Source: Bradyrhizobium sp. AZCC 1610
Lineage (GTDB): Bacteria; Pseudomonadota; Alphaproteobacteria; Rhizobiales; Xanthobacteraceae
Reading direction: 5' to 3'
NCBI RefSeq assembly: GCF_036924515.1
Contig: NZ_JAZHRR010000001.1
Span: 2,203,001-2,267,000, forward strand
Length of the DNA stretch: 64,000 bases
Position numbers and translations under genes: made by a program. Below, piece after piece: positions 1 to 8,363 of the stretch; positions within the stretch are counted from its first letter, which is position 1, and each line of letters opens with the position of its first letter. The notes beneath the pieces are model-generated. The model was not told the DNA's origin and made no database searches. It saw only the letters and a program-made list of their open reading frames with translations.

Positions 1-628
1 CCAGTTCCGCGACGAGGTCAAGCTGCGCGACTACTACCGCGGCAAGGGCGGCGGCAAGACCGACGCCGAGCTCGATGCGCTGTTCGAGAAGCGCTTCCAT
101 TATCAGAAGACGTATGCCGCGACCAACATGCGCGAAATCGTGGCCCTTGCGCATCAATATGAAATCCCGCTCGCCAGCCACGATGATACCACCGAGGAAA
201 ATGTCGCTGACGCGATAAAGGATCGGGTTTCGGTGGCGGAATTCCCGACCACGATGGAAGCCGCGCGCGGGCTGCATCAGGCCGGCATCGGCATCCTGAT
301 GGGCGCGCCGAACGTGGTCCGGGGCGGCTCGCACTCCGGCAACATCGCCGCCATCGATCTCGCCCGCGAGGGGCTTCTGGATATCCTGTCGTCCGACTAC
401 ATCCCCTCGAGCCTGTTGATGGCCGCGCTGCAATTGTCGCAGCATGTTCCGGCGATCAATCTAGCCTCCGCCGTCCGCACCGTCACCAAGACCCCTGCTG
501 AAGCCGTGGGCCTTGCCGACCGGGGTGAGATTGCAGCCGGCAAGCGGGCCGATTTGATCCGGGTGCATGTCGCCCGCGACATTCCGGTGGTGCGTAGCGT
601 CTGGCGGGAAGGGCGGCGTGTGGCATGA
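1..628 (+). CDS. phnM: Alpha-D-ribose 1-methylphosphonate 5-triphosphate diphosphatase, 3' part
   Basis: The reading frame is open from base 2, so the gene starts upstream of the window and only about 208 C-terminal residues are present. PhnM is a metal-dependent amidohydrolase of the C-P lyase pathway; it removes pyrophosphate from the ribose-methylphosphonate triphosphate intermediate. Visible family features are the SHDDTTEEN segment (a metal-binding histidine region of the barrel), GAPNVVRGGSHSGN, LSSDYIPSSLL and the amidohydrolase C-terminal strand GKRADLIRV. The stop codon overlaps the phnN start by 4 bases (ATGA), which indicates translational coupling in a phn operon. Confidence 0.93.
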   Translation, partial: QFRDEVKLRDYYRGKGGGKTDAELDALFEKRFHYQKTYAATNMREIVALAHQYEIPLASHDDTTEENVADAIKDRVSVAEFPTTMEAARGLHQAGIGILMGAPNVVRGGSHSGNIAAIDLAREGLLDILSSDYIPSSLLMAALQLSQHVPAINLASAVRTVTKTPAEAVGLADRGEIAAGKRADLIRVHVARDIPVVRSVWREGRRVA

Positions 629-1224
629 CGGAGACGCTGACGACCACAACAGCAGATCAGACCGCTGCAATCGGGCCGGGCCGGTTGGTGCTCGTGGTCG
701 GTCCGAGCGGTGCCGGCAAGGATACGCTGCTTGGTGTTGCCAAGGCAGCCTGTGCTGATGATGGCAACGTCGTATTTCCACGCCGCGTGATTACGCGCGA
801 GGCGTCGGCATCGGAGGAAAACGAAGAGGTCAGCGTCGGCACGTTTCATGAGGCGTTGACGCGTGGCGAATATGCCATGCATTGGGAAGCTCACGGCCAT
901 TGTTACGCGCTGCCGCGCGCGATCGACGACGAAATCCGCGCCGGACGCACCATCGTCGCCAACGTATCGCGCACCGTGATTGGCCTAACGCGCCGCACCT
1001 ATGCCGATGTACTGGTGGTTTTGATCACCGCGCCGCCAAACGTCCTGGCTGAACGGATTGCGATGCGCGCACGAAGCAGCGACGGCATGGTCGAAAACCG
1101 CCTGCGCCGCACGGTCGAGGACGCCTCGGCGGCGCCCGACGCTACCATCGTCAACACCGGCAGCGCGGAATACCATGCCCGCCGGCTCGTCCGCGTCATC
1201 AAGGGCGAGAAGTGGGACGACTGA
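625..1224 (+). CDS. phnN: Ribose 1,5-bisphosphate phosphokinase
   Basis: This 199-residue cytoplasmic kinase phosphorylates ribose 1,5-bisphosphate to PRPP, the step that returns the ribose carrier of C-P lyase catabolism to nucleotide metabolism. A guanylate-kinase-like P-loop, GPSGAGKDT, lies near residues 27-35, and the length matches the family. The ATG overlaps the phnM stop by 4 bases. A second Met-start frame over the 3' end (from 1058) is only an extension of the next gene. The downstream gene begins 13 bases after this stop, so the operon may continue. Confidence 0.93.
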   Translation: MTETLTTTTADQTAAIGPGRLVLVVGPSGAGKDTLLGVAKAACADDGNVVFPRRVITREASASEENEEVSVGTFHEALTRGEYAMHWEAHGHCYALPRAIDDEIRAGRTIVANVSRTVIGLTRRTYADVLVVLITAPPNVLAERIAMRARSSDGMVENRLRRTVEDASAAPDATIVNTGSAEYHARRLVRVIKGEKWDD

Positions 1225-1237
1225 CAGGAGACCGGAA

Positions 1238-1849
1238 ATGACCGTTGTCGCAACCATCGAGCAGCTCGAGGCCATCTATGGCTTTCCCAACGATGCCTCG
1301 ACGGTCAAGGTCGCGGACCGGATCACGCCGGCCTATCGGGCGTTGATGGACAAGTCGCCGTTCGCAGCGCTTGCGACCTGCGGGCCGGAGGGGCTGGACT
1401 GCTCGCCGCGCGGCGACCTGCCGGGTTTCGTTCGTACCCACGACGAGAAGACGCTGATGATGCCCGATCGCCGCGGCAACAACCGGTGCGACTCGCTGCG
1501 CAACATCGTGCGCGATCCCCGGGTGGCGCTGTTGTTTCTCATTCCGGGCTCCGGCAGTACGCTGCGCATCAACGGCCGCGCGCAAGTCTCGGCCGATCCG
1601 GAGCTGCTCGCGTCATTCAAGATGGAGGGCAAGGCGCCGCGCACCGTTATCGTCATGACGGTGGAGGAGGTTTACTTCCAGTGCGCGCGCGCCATCGTGC
1701 GCTCAGATCTCTGGAATCCCGACAAGCGTGTCGATCCGAGAGGCTTGCCGACGCCCGGCCAGATTCTTGCCGAGATGAGCGACAACACCGTCGGCGGCGA
1801 GAAATACGATCGGGAATGGCCGGAACGCGCGCGGCAGACGATGTGGTGA
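1238..1849 (+). CDS. Pyridoxamine 5'-phosphate oxidase-like FMN flavoprotein (MSMEG_1061-like)
   Basis: The product has 203 residues and a split-barrel flavin-binding fold typical of the PPOX superfamily. Recognisable blocks are the N-terminal FAALATCGPEGLDCSPRGD strand pair, DRRGNNRCDSLRNI, and the dimer-interface strand STLRINGRAQVSAD. Such proteins bind FMN or F420 and reduce small substrates; the true substrate of this subgroup is unknown. I chose ATG 1238 because AGGAG lies 8 bases upstream and the longer frame from 1058 would overlap phnN deeply. The position 13 bases after phnN suggests co-transcription, but no role in phosphonate use is established. Confidence 0.85.
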   Translation: MTVVATIEQLEAIYGFPNDASTVKVADRITPAYRALMDKSPFAALATCGPEGLDCSPRGDLPGFVRTHDEKTLMMPDRRGNNRCDSLRNIVRDPRVALLFLIPGSGSTLRINGRAQVSADPELLASFKMEGKAPRTVIVMTVEEVYFQCARAIVRSDLWNPDKRVDPRGLPTPGQILAEMSDNTVGGEKYDREWPERARQTMW

Positions 1850-1935
1850 CGCGCTGATATCGTATCGCGATCGGGCAGCGGGCAAACGGCAAGCAATCCA
1901 GAACGATCGACGCGAGCACCTTAAAGCCGACAATG

Positions 1936-2822
1936 TCAGGCCTGGCGGATCACCTTTTCCGCGCATTTGAGAAAATTCCGAACTAGCGGATTGAGAGAAT
2001 CCCTTCGCCAGCAGACCGCGACGTCGATGGCATCGTCGGCGTCGAGGAAGGGCCTGAACACGACGCCGGTCGGGCATCCGAGCTGGGCGCAGGCGGGAAG
2101 AATCGCCATGCCCTCTCCGGCAAGGACGAGGCTGAGCGCCGAGTGCACCGTCTCGACCCGGTTCCGACCGGCATGCTGACCTGATGCCGCCGGAGCAGTG
2201 ATGCCACAACGGACGTCGCTGGATCCTCGGCCGGCCCGGGCAAACTTATCAGCGGACGGCCCTGCAGCTTTCTCACCGGTACGGCCGCCGAGCGCGCCAG
2301 CTGCGAACCGGCCGGCATGGCCAGCATCAATCGCTGCTTTCCGATCGTGGAGACCTCAATTTCGCTGTGGCGAATTGCGGGCATGCACAGCGCGACCGTC
2401 ACGCTGTGATCCAGCAGCCGTGCCTCACGCGTCGATGCGCTCAGTTCGATGAACTCCAGATCGACCTTGGGAAGGGACCTTCGAAGTTCCGGAACGAGCC
2501 GTGGCAGTACGGCGTGGCCCAGCACGAACATGTAACCGACCGACAATCTTCCCCGGCGCCCCGCCGCCACGGCGCGGGCTGCCTCAAAACCTTCAGCCGT
2601 CAGGGCCAGCGCTTCACGCGCGCGCGACAGCAAGGCGCGACCGGCCGCCGTCAGCTCCATTCCCCGCGCGCCGCGGCGAAACAGCGGGGTTCCTACTTCC
2701 GATTCCAGTTTGCGGATCTGGACCGACAGTGGTGGCTGCGCCATGCGCAGGCGGACGGCCGCCCGGCCAACGCCGCGCTCTTCTGCGACGGCAACGAAGT
2801 AGCGGAGACGCCGGAGGTCCAC
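1936..2822 (-). pseudogene. LysR-family regulator disrupted by a frameshift
   Basis: From 2822 the frame encodes a normal LysR N-terminus: a winged helix-turn-helix in residues 1-60 (LRYFVAVAEE, AQPPLSVQIRKLE), then the effector domain to about residue 220. Near 2155-2185 the frame is lost: it continues as low-complexity Arg/Ser sequence to 1983, while the expected C-terminus (RVETVHSALSLVLAGEGMAI to the stop at 1936) lies in another frame. The combined span is 887 bases, one short of a multiple of three, so a single-base loss explains it. No homopolymer is present there, which argues mildly against a sequencing error. The gene is divergent from the amidase and was presumably its regulator. 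Confidence 0.82.
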
Positions 2823-2938
2823 TTTTGCTATACCGAACTGGTATGGGTCAGCTGTGCGATGGTATTGGACCTGAAGTCAATGTGAATGTCATCCTTGGGC
2901 CGTCGATCCCACATCGATCCTACCTGGGGGCTGAGATT

Positions 2939-4381
2939 ATGAGTGACGAACTGTGCTTTCTGCCTGCGACTGAACTGCGCGCGCGGATCGTCCGCAAGGA
3001 TGTTTCACCCGTCGAAATTACGCGTGCCGTTCTTGCGCGTGCCGAGCGGATGCAGCCCGAGTTGAACTGCTTCATCACGCTGTGCGGCGATGAGGCCATG
3101 ATCGAGGCGAGGAATGCGGAGCGTGAGATCATGGCCGGGGCGCGGCTCGGCCTTCTTCACGGCATTCCGTTCACCGTGAAGGATATCGTCAATACCAAGG
3201 GGGTGCGGACGACCTTCGGGGCGGTCCCCTACAAGGACAACGTTCCTGACCATGATGCGGTCGCCGTGGCGCGGATGAGGGCAGAGGGTGCCATCCTCGT
3301 GGGCAAGACCACGACGCCGGAGTTCGGCACCAAGTGCCTGACGGATTCGCCGTTGTTCGGTCGCACGCGCAATGCCTGGAGTGGTGCGCACTCGAGCGGT
3401 GGTTCAAGCGGGGGAGCGGCGGTTGCGGTTGCCAGCGGCATCGCGCCGCTTGCCATCGCGACCGATGGCGGCGGCTCGACGCGGATTCCGGCAGCCTGCA
3501 ACGGGGTTGTCGGGCTGAAGCAAAGCAACGGCGTTATTCCCCACAGTCAGGTGCAGGACGCGTTCGGCAACCAGACCTATGTGACCCCGACGACGCGCAC
3601 CGTCGCGGACACCGCCTTGATGATGCAGGCGATGTCGGGAGAGGACGCTTCTGATCCGTGGTCGATCGGATTCCCGCAGTGGAATTTTGTCGACGGATCG
3701 GCGCCGAACAGCGATCTGCGCGGGCGCAAGATTGCATTTTGCCTCGCGCCGCTCGGCCGGCCGGTTGCGGCCGATGTCGTCGCTGCATTCAAGGTCGCGC
3801 TTGCCAGGCTGGAGGCCCTCGGGGCTGAGGTCGAGGAAATGCCCGGCGACGGATTTGAGGTGGAGCCGATCTGGCGCGCCATCAATCACACCGCGTGGCG
3901 CGCACGATTTGAGAAGCTTGCGGCCGATCATGGCGACGTGTTGAGCGAGACCTTCATGAAGCAACTGGCGCTGGCCACGAAGGTAAGCGGTGTTGACTAT
4001 CAGCGGGCGATGTTCGACCGGACGGCTCTGTTCCGGCGGGTTCAGACATTGTTGCAGAGGGTCGATATTCTCGCGATGCCAACCATCACCCGCACCGCGC
4101 TTCCGATCGACCAGGACCTGTTCGGTACGATAGAAATCGACGGGCGGGTATTCAGCGACGTGCGGCCGAGCTGGTTTCCCTGGACAATGCCGTTCAACAT
4201 GACCGGTCATCCCGCCGTCAGTCTGCCCTGCGGCTTTGACGCGGACGGTCTGCCGATCGGCATCCAGTTGGTCGGGCAATTCCGCGGAGACGTCGAATTG
4301 CTGCGCGTCAGCGCGCTGTTTGAGGCCTCGCAAGATCTTCTCGGCCGGTGGCCGAGCCTGCCCGGCCGTGGCGCTGCATGA
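2939..4381 (+). CDS. Amidase signature family hydrolase
   Basis: This 480-residue enzyme carries the complete Ser-cisSer-Lys triad of the amidase signature family: Lys81 (FTVKD), Ser156 in GGSSGG and Ser180 in TDGGGST. The spacings of 75 and 24 residues equal those in fatty acid amide hydrolase. It hydrolyses an amide bond; the substrate cannot be read from the sequence. There is no signal peptide, so it is cytoplasmic. The upstream frame is open from 2501, but ATG 2939 gives the family-typical start (LCFLPATELRARI). It is transcribed away from the broken LysR gene, with about 115 bases between them. GatA is less likely because no gatB or gatC lies nearby. Confidence 0.88.
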   Translation: MSDELCFLPATELRARIVRKDVSPVEITRAVLARAERMQPELNCFITLCGDEAMIEARNAEREIMAGARLGLLHGIPFTVKDIVNTKGVRTTFGAVPYKDNVPDHDAVAVARMRAEGAILVGKTTTPEFGTKCLTDSPLFGRTRNAWSGAHSSGGSSGGAAVAVASGIAPLAIATDGGGSTRIPAACNGVVGLKQSNGVIPHSQVQDAFGNQTYVTPTTRTVADTALMMQAMSGEDASDPWSIGFPQWNFVDGSAPNSDLRGRKIAFCLAPLGRPVAADVVAAFKVALARLEALGAEVEEMPGDGFEVEPIWRAINHTAWRARFEKLAADHGDVLSETFMKQLALATKVSGVDYQRAMFDRTALFRRVQTLLQRVDILAMPTITRTALPIDQDLFGTIEIDGRVFSDVRPSWFPWTMPFNMTGHPAVSLPCGFDADGLPIGIQLVGQFRGDVELLRVSALFEASQDLLGRWPSLPGRGAA

Positions 4382-4470
4382 GTTCAGCTGGTCGGCGTCG
4401 TCGTGTCGCGGACAAGAGCGACAGCGTTGGATCACATTGCGCAACCGTGCCGTTGCACCGTCGTCGCGGA

Positions 4471-4734
4471 TCATCCCGCCGGAACATGCGGGCAGGCGCC
4501 GGATCGTGGCTTGCTCCCGCGCTTGTCGATCGGCACGTTGCAATTGTCGAGCCGTTGCTCGTCCATCCACTTCCTGCCCATGCGTTCTTTTCCAGTCAGT
4601 GACGGCCCGTTGGCCGGCACAGCGGTCTCGGCATTTGGTGCGGCTTGGTCAGGCTGCCTGTCCTGCGCAAGGGCCGCCGATGCCAGGCACACCGCGAAAA
4701 GAAAACTGATCAACCTTCGGTGAATCGGTTCCAT
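4471..4734 (-). CDS. Small exported protein of unknown function
   Basis: The product has 87 residues. Residues 1-23 form a clear Sec signal peptide (basic start, hydrophobic core ISFLFAVCLASAALA, cleavage after ALA). The mature part is short and polar, with two cysteines (DNCNVP and GACPHVP) that could form one disulfide. GAGGA lies upstream of the ATG. I do not recognise a named family. It lies tail-to-tail with the amidase and head-to-head with another small exported protein at 4870. Confidence 0.6.
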   Translation of the reverse strand: MEPIHRRLISFLFAVCLASAALAQDRQPDQAAPNAETAVPANGPSLTGKERMGRKWMDEQRLDNCNVPIDKRGSKPRSGACPHVPAG

Positions 4735-4869
4735 AGGCTGTCCTCGCCAAAAAAAGCTCGTGCGTCAGATTAAACATGTCGAGATTTACGTAGCCACCCG
4801 GAACCTGCAGGCAACGGGTCGGTTGCCTCTCATCACGTTGTGCGTGCTTCACGAGAACAGGAGAGACAG

Positions 4870-5199
4870 ATGAAAATGAAGCAGCTCATGACTGCTGGTT
4901 GCTCCTTCCTGGTTTTGAGCACCGGCGCAGCATTGGCTGGTCCCTGTGACACAGGCCGCGCCGCCAACCTGAGAGACGCAGGCTCCGGACCGGCCAAGAT
5001 GGGTGAGAGCCAGACGACGGGGATGGCCAGCAGCACCGATCAGCATCCGCCGACCGACAAGATGAATCGGTCGACCGGAGACGTTGCGGCATCTTCGCAG
5101 GATACGCAGCGGCAGATGCAAGGCGAGCCGACGGCTGCACAGCAGGCCGAAGGCGCCAAAGCTGACAGCAAGACCACAGAAGCAGACAAGGATTGCTGA
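4870..5199 (+). CDS. Small exported, Gln/Asp/Thr-rich protein
   Basis: The product has 109 residues, with a signal peptide (residues 1-22, TAGCSFLVLSTGAALA) followed by a hydrophilic, probably disordered mature chain rich in Ser, Thr, Gln, Asp and Lys. Three cysteines are present: one in the signal peptide, one just after the cleavage site (GPCDTG) and one at the C-terminus (DKDC). An in-frame start at 4840 exists, but ATG 4870 has AGGAGAGAC directly upstream and places the signal peptide correctly. No function is recognisable. A strong hairpin follows at 5220. Confidence 0.6.
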   Translation: MKMKQLMTAGCSFLVLSTGAALAGPCDTGRAANLRDAGSGPAKMGESQTTGMASSTDQHPPTDKMNRSTGDVAASSQDTQRQMQGEPTAAQQAEGAKADSKTTEADKDC

Positions 5200-5219
5200 G
5201 GGCGTGCAGCTGAGGCGGT

Positions 5220-5253
5220 GTCGGATTGTCGGCGCTTCGGCCGACTCTCCGAC
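5220..5253 (+). terminator. Hairpin after the 4870-5199 gene
   Basis: Two stacked perfect stems are visible: GTCGGA (5220-5225) with TCCGAC (5248-5253), and GTCGGC (5228-5233) with GCCGAC (5240-5245), around a GCTTCG loop. The structure begins 21 bases after the stop codon. No T-tract follows, so it may be a rho-independent-like terminator only in part, or an RNA-stabilising hairpin. The rest of the 323-base gap to pqqA holds the shared element at 5365 and no further gene that I can support. Confidence 0.45.
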
Positions 5254-5364
5254 ATCCCCGAAGTGTTCGACTGCAACAGACAGCTTTGTCAGGCAAACCG
5301 AATTCGCCAATCGTGACCGACGCGGCGCATACGTCGATTCGTCGCTTTCGCTCGTTCGCCTTGT

Positions 5365-5392
5365 CCAAGAGCGAAGTGGCTTTGCCCAAGAG
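5365..5392 (+). promoter_or_regulatory. Element shared by the pqqA and xoxF upstream regions (pqqA copy)
   Basis: The sequence CCAAGAGCGAAG-N4-TTTGC-CCAAGAG lies 131-158 bases upstream of pqqA. The same 12-mer, the same 4-base gap and TTTGC recur in inverted orientation upstream of xoxF (26432-26459). In both places AAGTTTCC follows two bases to the right (5395-5402). It is inferred to be a binding site for a common regulator of pqqA and xoxF; the LuxR-type regulator at 20317 is one candidate. Confidence 0.45.
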
Positions 5393-5522
5393 GGAAGTTT
5401 CCGGCGTCAGGTGCGTCGGTATGCCTTCAATGTCGGATGTTCCGCGCTTGCGCTACGTTCGAGGTCAACCTAGTTTTGATGCCGGCACGAACGTCGTGCC
5501 AGCACTGCTTGGGAGAACCCTG

Positions 5523-5603
5523 ATGAGTTGGAAGACTCCGAAGATTGTGGAAGTGCCGGTGGGCATGGAAATCAACATGTACGCCTGCGCGGCGCGTCAA
5601 TAG
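5523..5603 (+). CDS. pqqA: PQQ precursor peptide PqqA
   Basis: The gene encodes 26 residues ending EINMYACAARQ. PqqA is the ribosomally made peptide whose Glu and Tyr are cross-linked by PqqE and cut out to build pyrroloquinoline quinone, the cofactor of XoxF and related dehydrogenases. The Glu-x3-Tyr core (Glu16, Tyr20) and the surrounding length match known PqqA peptides. The ATG follows GGGAGAAC by a few bases. No pqqB, C, D or E is in the window, so this is an orphan copy, placed at the edge of the PQQ-dependent alcohol oxidation cluster and sharing an upstream element with xoxF. Confidence 0.88.
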   Translation: MSWKTPKIVEVPVGMEINMYACAARQ

Positions 5604-5897
5604 ACGCGTCGAAACGGTCTGCCCGGCTCCGGCAACAGCCTGTTGCTGCGGGTCGGGCAAGCTGTTCGATCTCCAGGAAGTTCTCCACTACCTGCATCAA
5701 GAGCAAGGCGTGGATCCTGCCAAAGGGGACAGGAATCACCTGTAGGCGTTCGCCGGAAGGCGATCCGGTCCGGATACGTCTGTGTCCAAGCTGCATTCAA
5801 ATCGTTCCCACGGCTCGCCGCTGTTCCCAGCATCATGCTAGGGTATGTCCTCGGCCGACTCCGCCGGACTTGCCGGTTCAATCCCATGACCCGCTGA

Positions 5898-6770
5898 ATG
5901 CGAATATCTACGCGTGCAAAAACCTTCCAGGCGGCGGTAGTGTCTCTTGCTGCGCTGCTGCCGGCGTGCGTCCACGCCGAGGGCATCGATACCGAGCATC
6001 TGTTCGGCTTCATGATCGGCACCGATGTCGGCAATGTCGGCGAACGGGAGTTTCAAAGCGAGACGACCGGAGTTTTCGGCAAGAACGGCGGCCGTTATCG
6101 GGCTGTCGGCCAGGAGTTCGAACTGGAGTTTGTGCCTGTCCGGAATTTTCGAATCGAGATCGGAAGCACGTTTGCGTCACACCTGATCAGTGGTGTGCCA
6201 GGTCTCGACGACCAGCGCCGGTTATCGTGGCAGGGCGGGTCGCTCGATTTGCGCTACCGCTTTCTCGATCGGGAAACGGCGCCATTCGGGCTCACTTTCG
6301 CGGCGGAAGCGCATGCTCATCGGGTCGATGAGACGACGGCTGAAGGGGTCCGAAGTTTCGGAACGGAATTCAGGCTGGCGTTCGACCGCGAGCTCGTGCC
6401 AAACCGCGTCGTCGCGGCGTTCAATCTGATCTACGGGCCGGAGTGGACGCGCCTTGTCGGCAGTGGTGTGATGGAGCGGGGATCCGCGGCAGGAGCGGCG
6501 CTTGGGCTAATGGCGCAGTTGCGTCCCGGTTTCCTGTTAGGCGGTGAAGCGCGGTACTTGCGGAAATATGAAGGGACCGGTTTGGAGGAACTTGCAGGGC
6601 AGGCGTTGTTTGTCGGTCCAACGGCATACTTCCAATTGTCGAAACGCTCGCGACTGACTGCGAGCTGGAGCGTTCAGGCATGGGGACGTTCGGTGGGGTC
6701 AACGTCCAGCCTTGATCTCGTCAATTTCGAACGCCACCAGGCACGGCTGGTATTTGGCGTTAACTTTTAG
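5898..6770 (+). CDS. Outer-membrane beta-barrel protein, exported
   Basis: The product has 290 residues. A signal peptide (about residues 1-27, ending VHA-EG) precedes a chain of alternating polar and hydrophobic strands such as FELEFVPVRNFRIEIGSTF, GSLDLRYRFLDR and GFLLGGEARYLRKY, and it ends in Phe (LVFGVNF), the usual C-terminal mark of an outer-membrane barrel. I do not recognise a specific family. Its position between pqqA and the PQQ accessory genes suggests, but does not show, a role in uptake or envelope function during alcohol growth. The 294 bases between pqqA and this gene hold no gene that I can support. Confidence 0.7.
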   Translation: MRISTRAKTFQAAVVSLAALLPACVHAEGIDTEHLFGFMIGTDVGNVGEREFQSETTGVFGKNGGRYRAVGQEFELEFVPVRNFRIEIGSTFASHLISGVPGLDDQRRLSWQGGSLDLRYRFLDRETAPFGLTFAAEAHAHRVDETTAEGVRSFGTEFRLAFDRELVPNRVVAAFNLIYGPEWTRLVGSGVMERGSAAGAALGLMAQLRPGFLLGGEARYLRKYEGTGLEELAGQALFVGPTAYFQLSKRSRLTASWSVQAWGRSVGSTSSLDLVNFERHQARLVFGVNF

Positions 6771-6879
6771 GGCTGGGGCCGGCGGGGTCCGGCTTTTCAC
6801 GGGGTAGTGAAACTTTACACCGCTCGTTACCGTAGCTTTTTGCGTTATCTATTCGGGAGCAATTCAAGGGATATCAGGC

Positions 6880-7116
6880 ATGACTCCGATAGATTTGATC
6901 GTGACCGTCTGTGCGGTACTCTCGCCGACCACCTGCGAGGAAACCCATCTGGTCTTTTCTTCAGAAGTTTCGTTGCGGCAGTGCACCATGGCGGCGCAGC
7001 CCTACATCGCGAAGTGGGTTAGCGAGCATCCGAAATGGACCGCGGTCAAATGGCGTTGCGAATATCCACGTAACAACCAAAAGGCATTCCAGGATGCCGT
7101 GTGGTCCGTAGGCTGA
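6880..7116 (+). CDS. Small conserved-looking protein, unknown function
   Basis: The product has 78 residues, begins with a hydrophobic segment (IDLIVTVCAVLS) and has four cysteines (VCAV, TCEE, QCTM, RCEY). The hydrophobic start is too short for a confident signal peptide. An AAGGG motif precedes the ATG. The pattern of spaced Cys and Trp (KWVSEHPKWTAVKWRC) suggests a compact, possibly disulfide-bonded domain. The function is unknown; codon use and the ribosome-binding site support a real gene. Confidence 0.6.
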   Translation: MTPIDLIVTVCAVLSPTTCEETHLVFSSEVSLRQCTMAAQPYIAKWVSEHPKWTAVKWRCEYPRNNQKAFQDAVWSVG

Positions 7117-7144
7117 GCCATCGTCGGCGAGAAGGCTGTAGCGG

Positions 7145-7489
7145 CTACTTGTTGCAGTCTTTCAAATCCTTGTCTGCGATCGAAAACACGGCGTCGGCCT
7201 TGATCTCGATGCCGCGCACAAAGCAATGTTTAGAGCCGCGATAGCCAACCTTGGCGTCATAGCGTCCCGGCTCCACGCCGGTGATGCGCAGGCGCTCGTC
7301 GTGGTCGACTTCCTTGTCCTTGTCGTTCAGGGTCAGGTTGGGGCCCCAGTCGTTTTTTCCGACCGGGGAAAGCTGAAACTCCGAAACGGTCGAGGTGGTC
7401 AGGTTCCAGAGCCTGATGCCTTTGCCCTGTGCGGCAAGTTCGCCGGTGCTCGCCAACAACAACGCGACCAAGCCCAGTATCCGTCCCAT
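7145..7489 (-). CDS. Exported protein of unknown function, 114 residues
   Basis: A signal peptide (residues 1-21, ILGLVALLLASTGELAA) precedes a beta-rich mature domain containing GIRLWNLTTSTVSEFQLSP, LNDKDKEVDHDERLRI and RGSKHCFVRGIEI. Two cysteines could form a disulfide. ATG 7489 was chosen over TTG 7492 because GGAGG sits about 8 bases before it. It is followed by the PQQ accessory region on the same strand, and the next gene upstream (7525-8316) could share its transcript. No family name can be given. Confidence 0.65.
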   Translation of the reverse strand: MGRILGLVALLLASTGELAAQGKGIRLWNLTTSTVSEFQLSPVGKNDWGPNLTLNDKDKEVDHDERLRITGVEPGRYDAKVGYRGSKHCFVRGIEIKADAVFSIADKDLKDCNK

Positions 7490-7524
7490 CAAGCAATCCT
7501 CCCAAAATGAACCTGGAGCCGTCG

Positions 7525-8316
7525 CTACCTTATCAGACGGTTGGGGTTTTTCGCCTTGTCAAAATTCTTTGCCTGGTCGAGGCCAACTGGATCGGTCAAT
7601 TTCACGGAAGTGAGATCGGCGCCGTCGAAATCGGTGTCGATGACCGTCACACCCGTGAGGTCGGCCCCTCCGAGTTGGGCACCCTTGAGAGAGGCGCCCG
7701 TCAGGTCGGCGCCTTTCAGCAAGGCGAACTCAAGATCGACGCGCGACAGGTCGGCGCCGCGTGCGTTCAACCTTTCCAGATTGGCGGATTTCAGGATCGC
7801 GCGCATCAGGCCCATCGATTGGTTGCGCATGTCGGCGCCCAAATTTGCTCCTGCGATCGAAGCTCCGACAAGACTGGCGCCCGTGAGATCGGCAGCGATG
7901 CGTGCTCCCGAGAGATCGGCGCCGTCGAGGCGGGCGCGAACCATCTGCGAGGCGAACAGGTTTGCGCCCTTCAGGCTTGCTCCGGTCAGGTCCGCCTCGA
8001 GCAGCCATGCCTGGTCGAGGATTGCACGGTCGAGTCTGGCACCGGCGAGCTTCGTCCTGTTGAGACGCGCCGCGCGAAAAATCGCGCCGGACAGGTTGAG
8101 CCCGGAGAGATCGAGGCCGGATAATCTCTTTCCCGTGAAATCGGCGGGCGTGGCGGTGGTCGCCGCAGCGAGCGCGGTCTCGACCTCTCCGCGGGTCATT
8201 TCGGCCGAAACCATATCGGGTGACGACAGGTCAACATGACGCATCATGTCCTGCGCCGTCGCCGTCATGGTGACAAGCGCGAGACCGAGCGCTGCGGTTA
8301 CGATCGAGCGTTTCAT
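7525..8316 (-). CDS. Exported pentapeptide-repeat protein
   Basis: The product has 263 residues. After a signal peptide (residues 1-22) and a short linker, most of the chain from about residue 65 to 245 consists of A(D/N)LxG-type pentapeptides (for example LSGLDLSGLNLSGA, GADLTGASLKGA), which fold into a right-handed quadrilateral beta-helix. Most pentapeptide-repeat proteins are cytoplasmic or membrane proteins, so an exported one inside a PQQ accessory cluster is notable; a periplasmic scaffold is possible. ATG 8316 was chosen over TTG 8322. It lies downstream of the ABC importer genes on the same strand. Confidence 0.85.
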   Translation of the reverse strand: MKRSIVTAALGLALVTMTATAQDMMRHVDLSSPDMVSAEMTRGEVETALAAATTATPADFTGKRLSGLDLSGLNLSGAIFRAARLNRTKLAGARLDRAILDQAWLLEADLTGASLKGANLFASQMVRARLDGADLSGARIAADLTGASLVGASIAGANLGADMRNQSMGLMRAILKSANLERLNARGADLSRVDLEFALLKGADLTGASLKGAQLGGADLTGVTVIDTDFDGADLTSVKLTDPVGLDQAKNFDKAKNPNRLIR

Positions 8317-8363
8317 CTCCAACCCCGCCGATGACGTATCCTAGCACCGGCCTCAAGCACTGC

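Noticed and set aside
2501..2938. Long N-terminal extension of the amidase
   Set aside because: It overlaps the divergent LysR coding region, and the family starts at ATG 2939.
5604..5897. Possible continuation of a pqq operon after pqqA
   Set aside because: All frames were considered for PqqB or PqqD similarity; only short unrelated frames are present.
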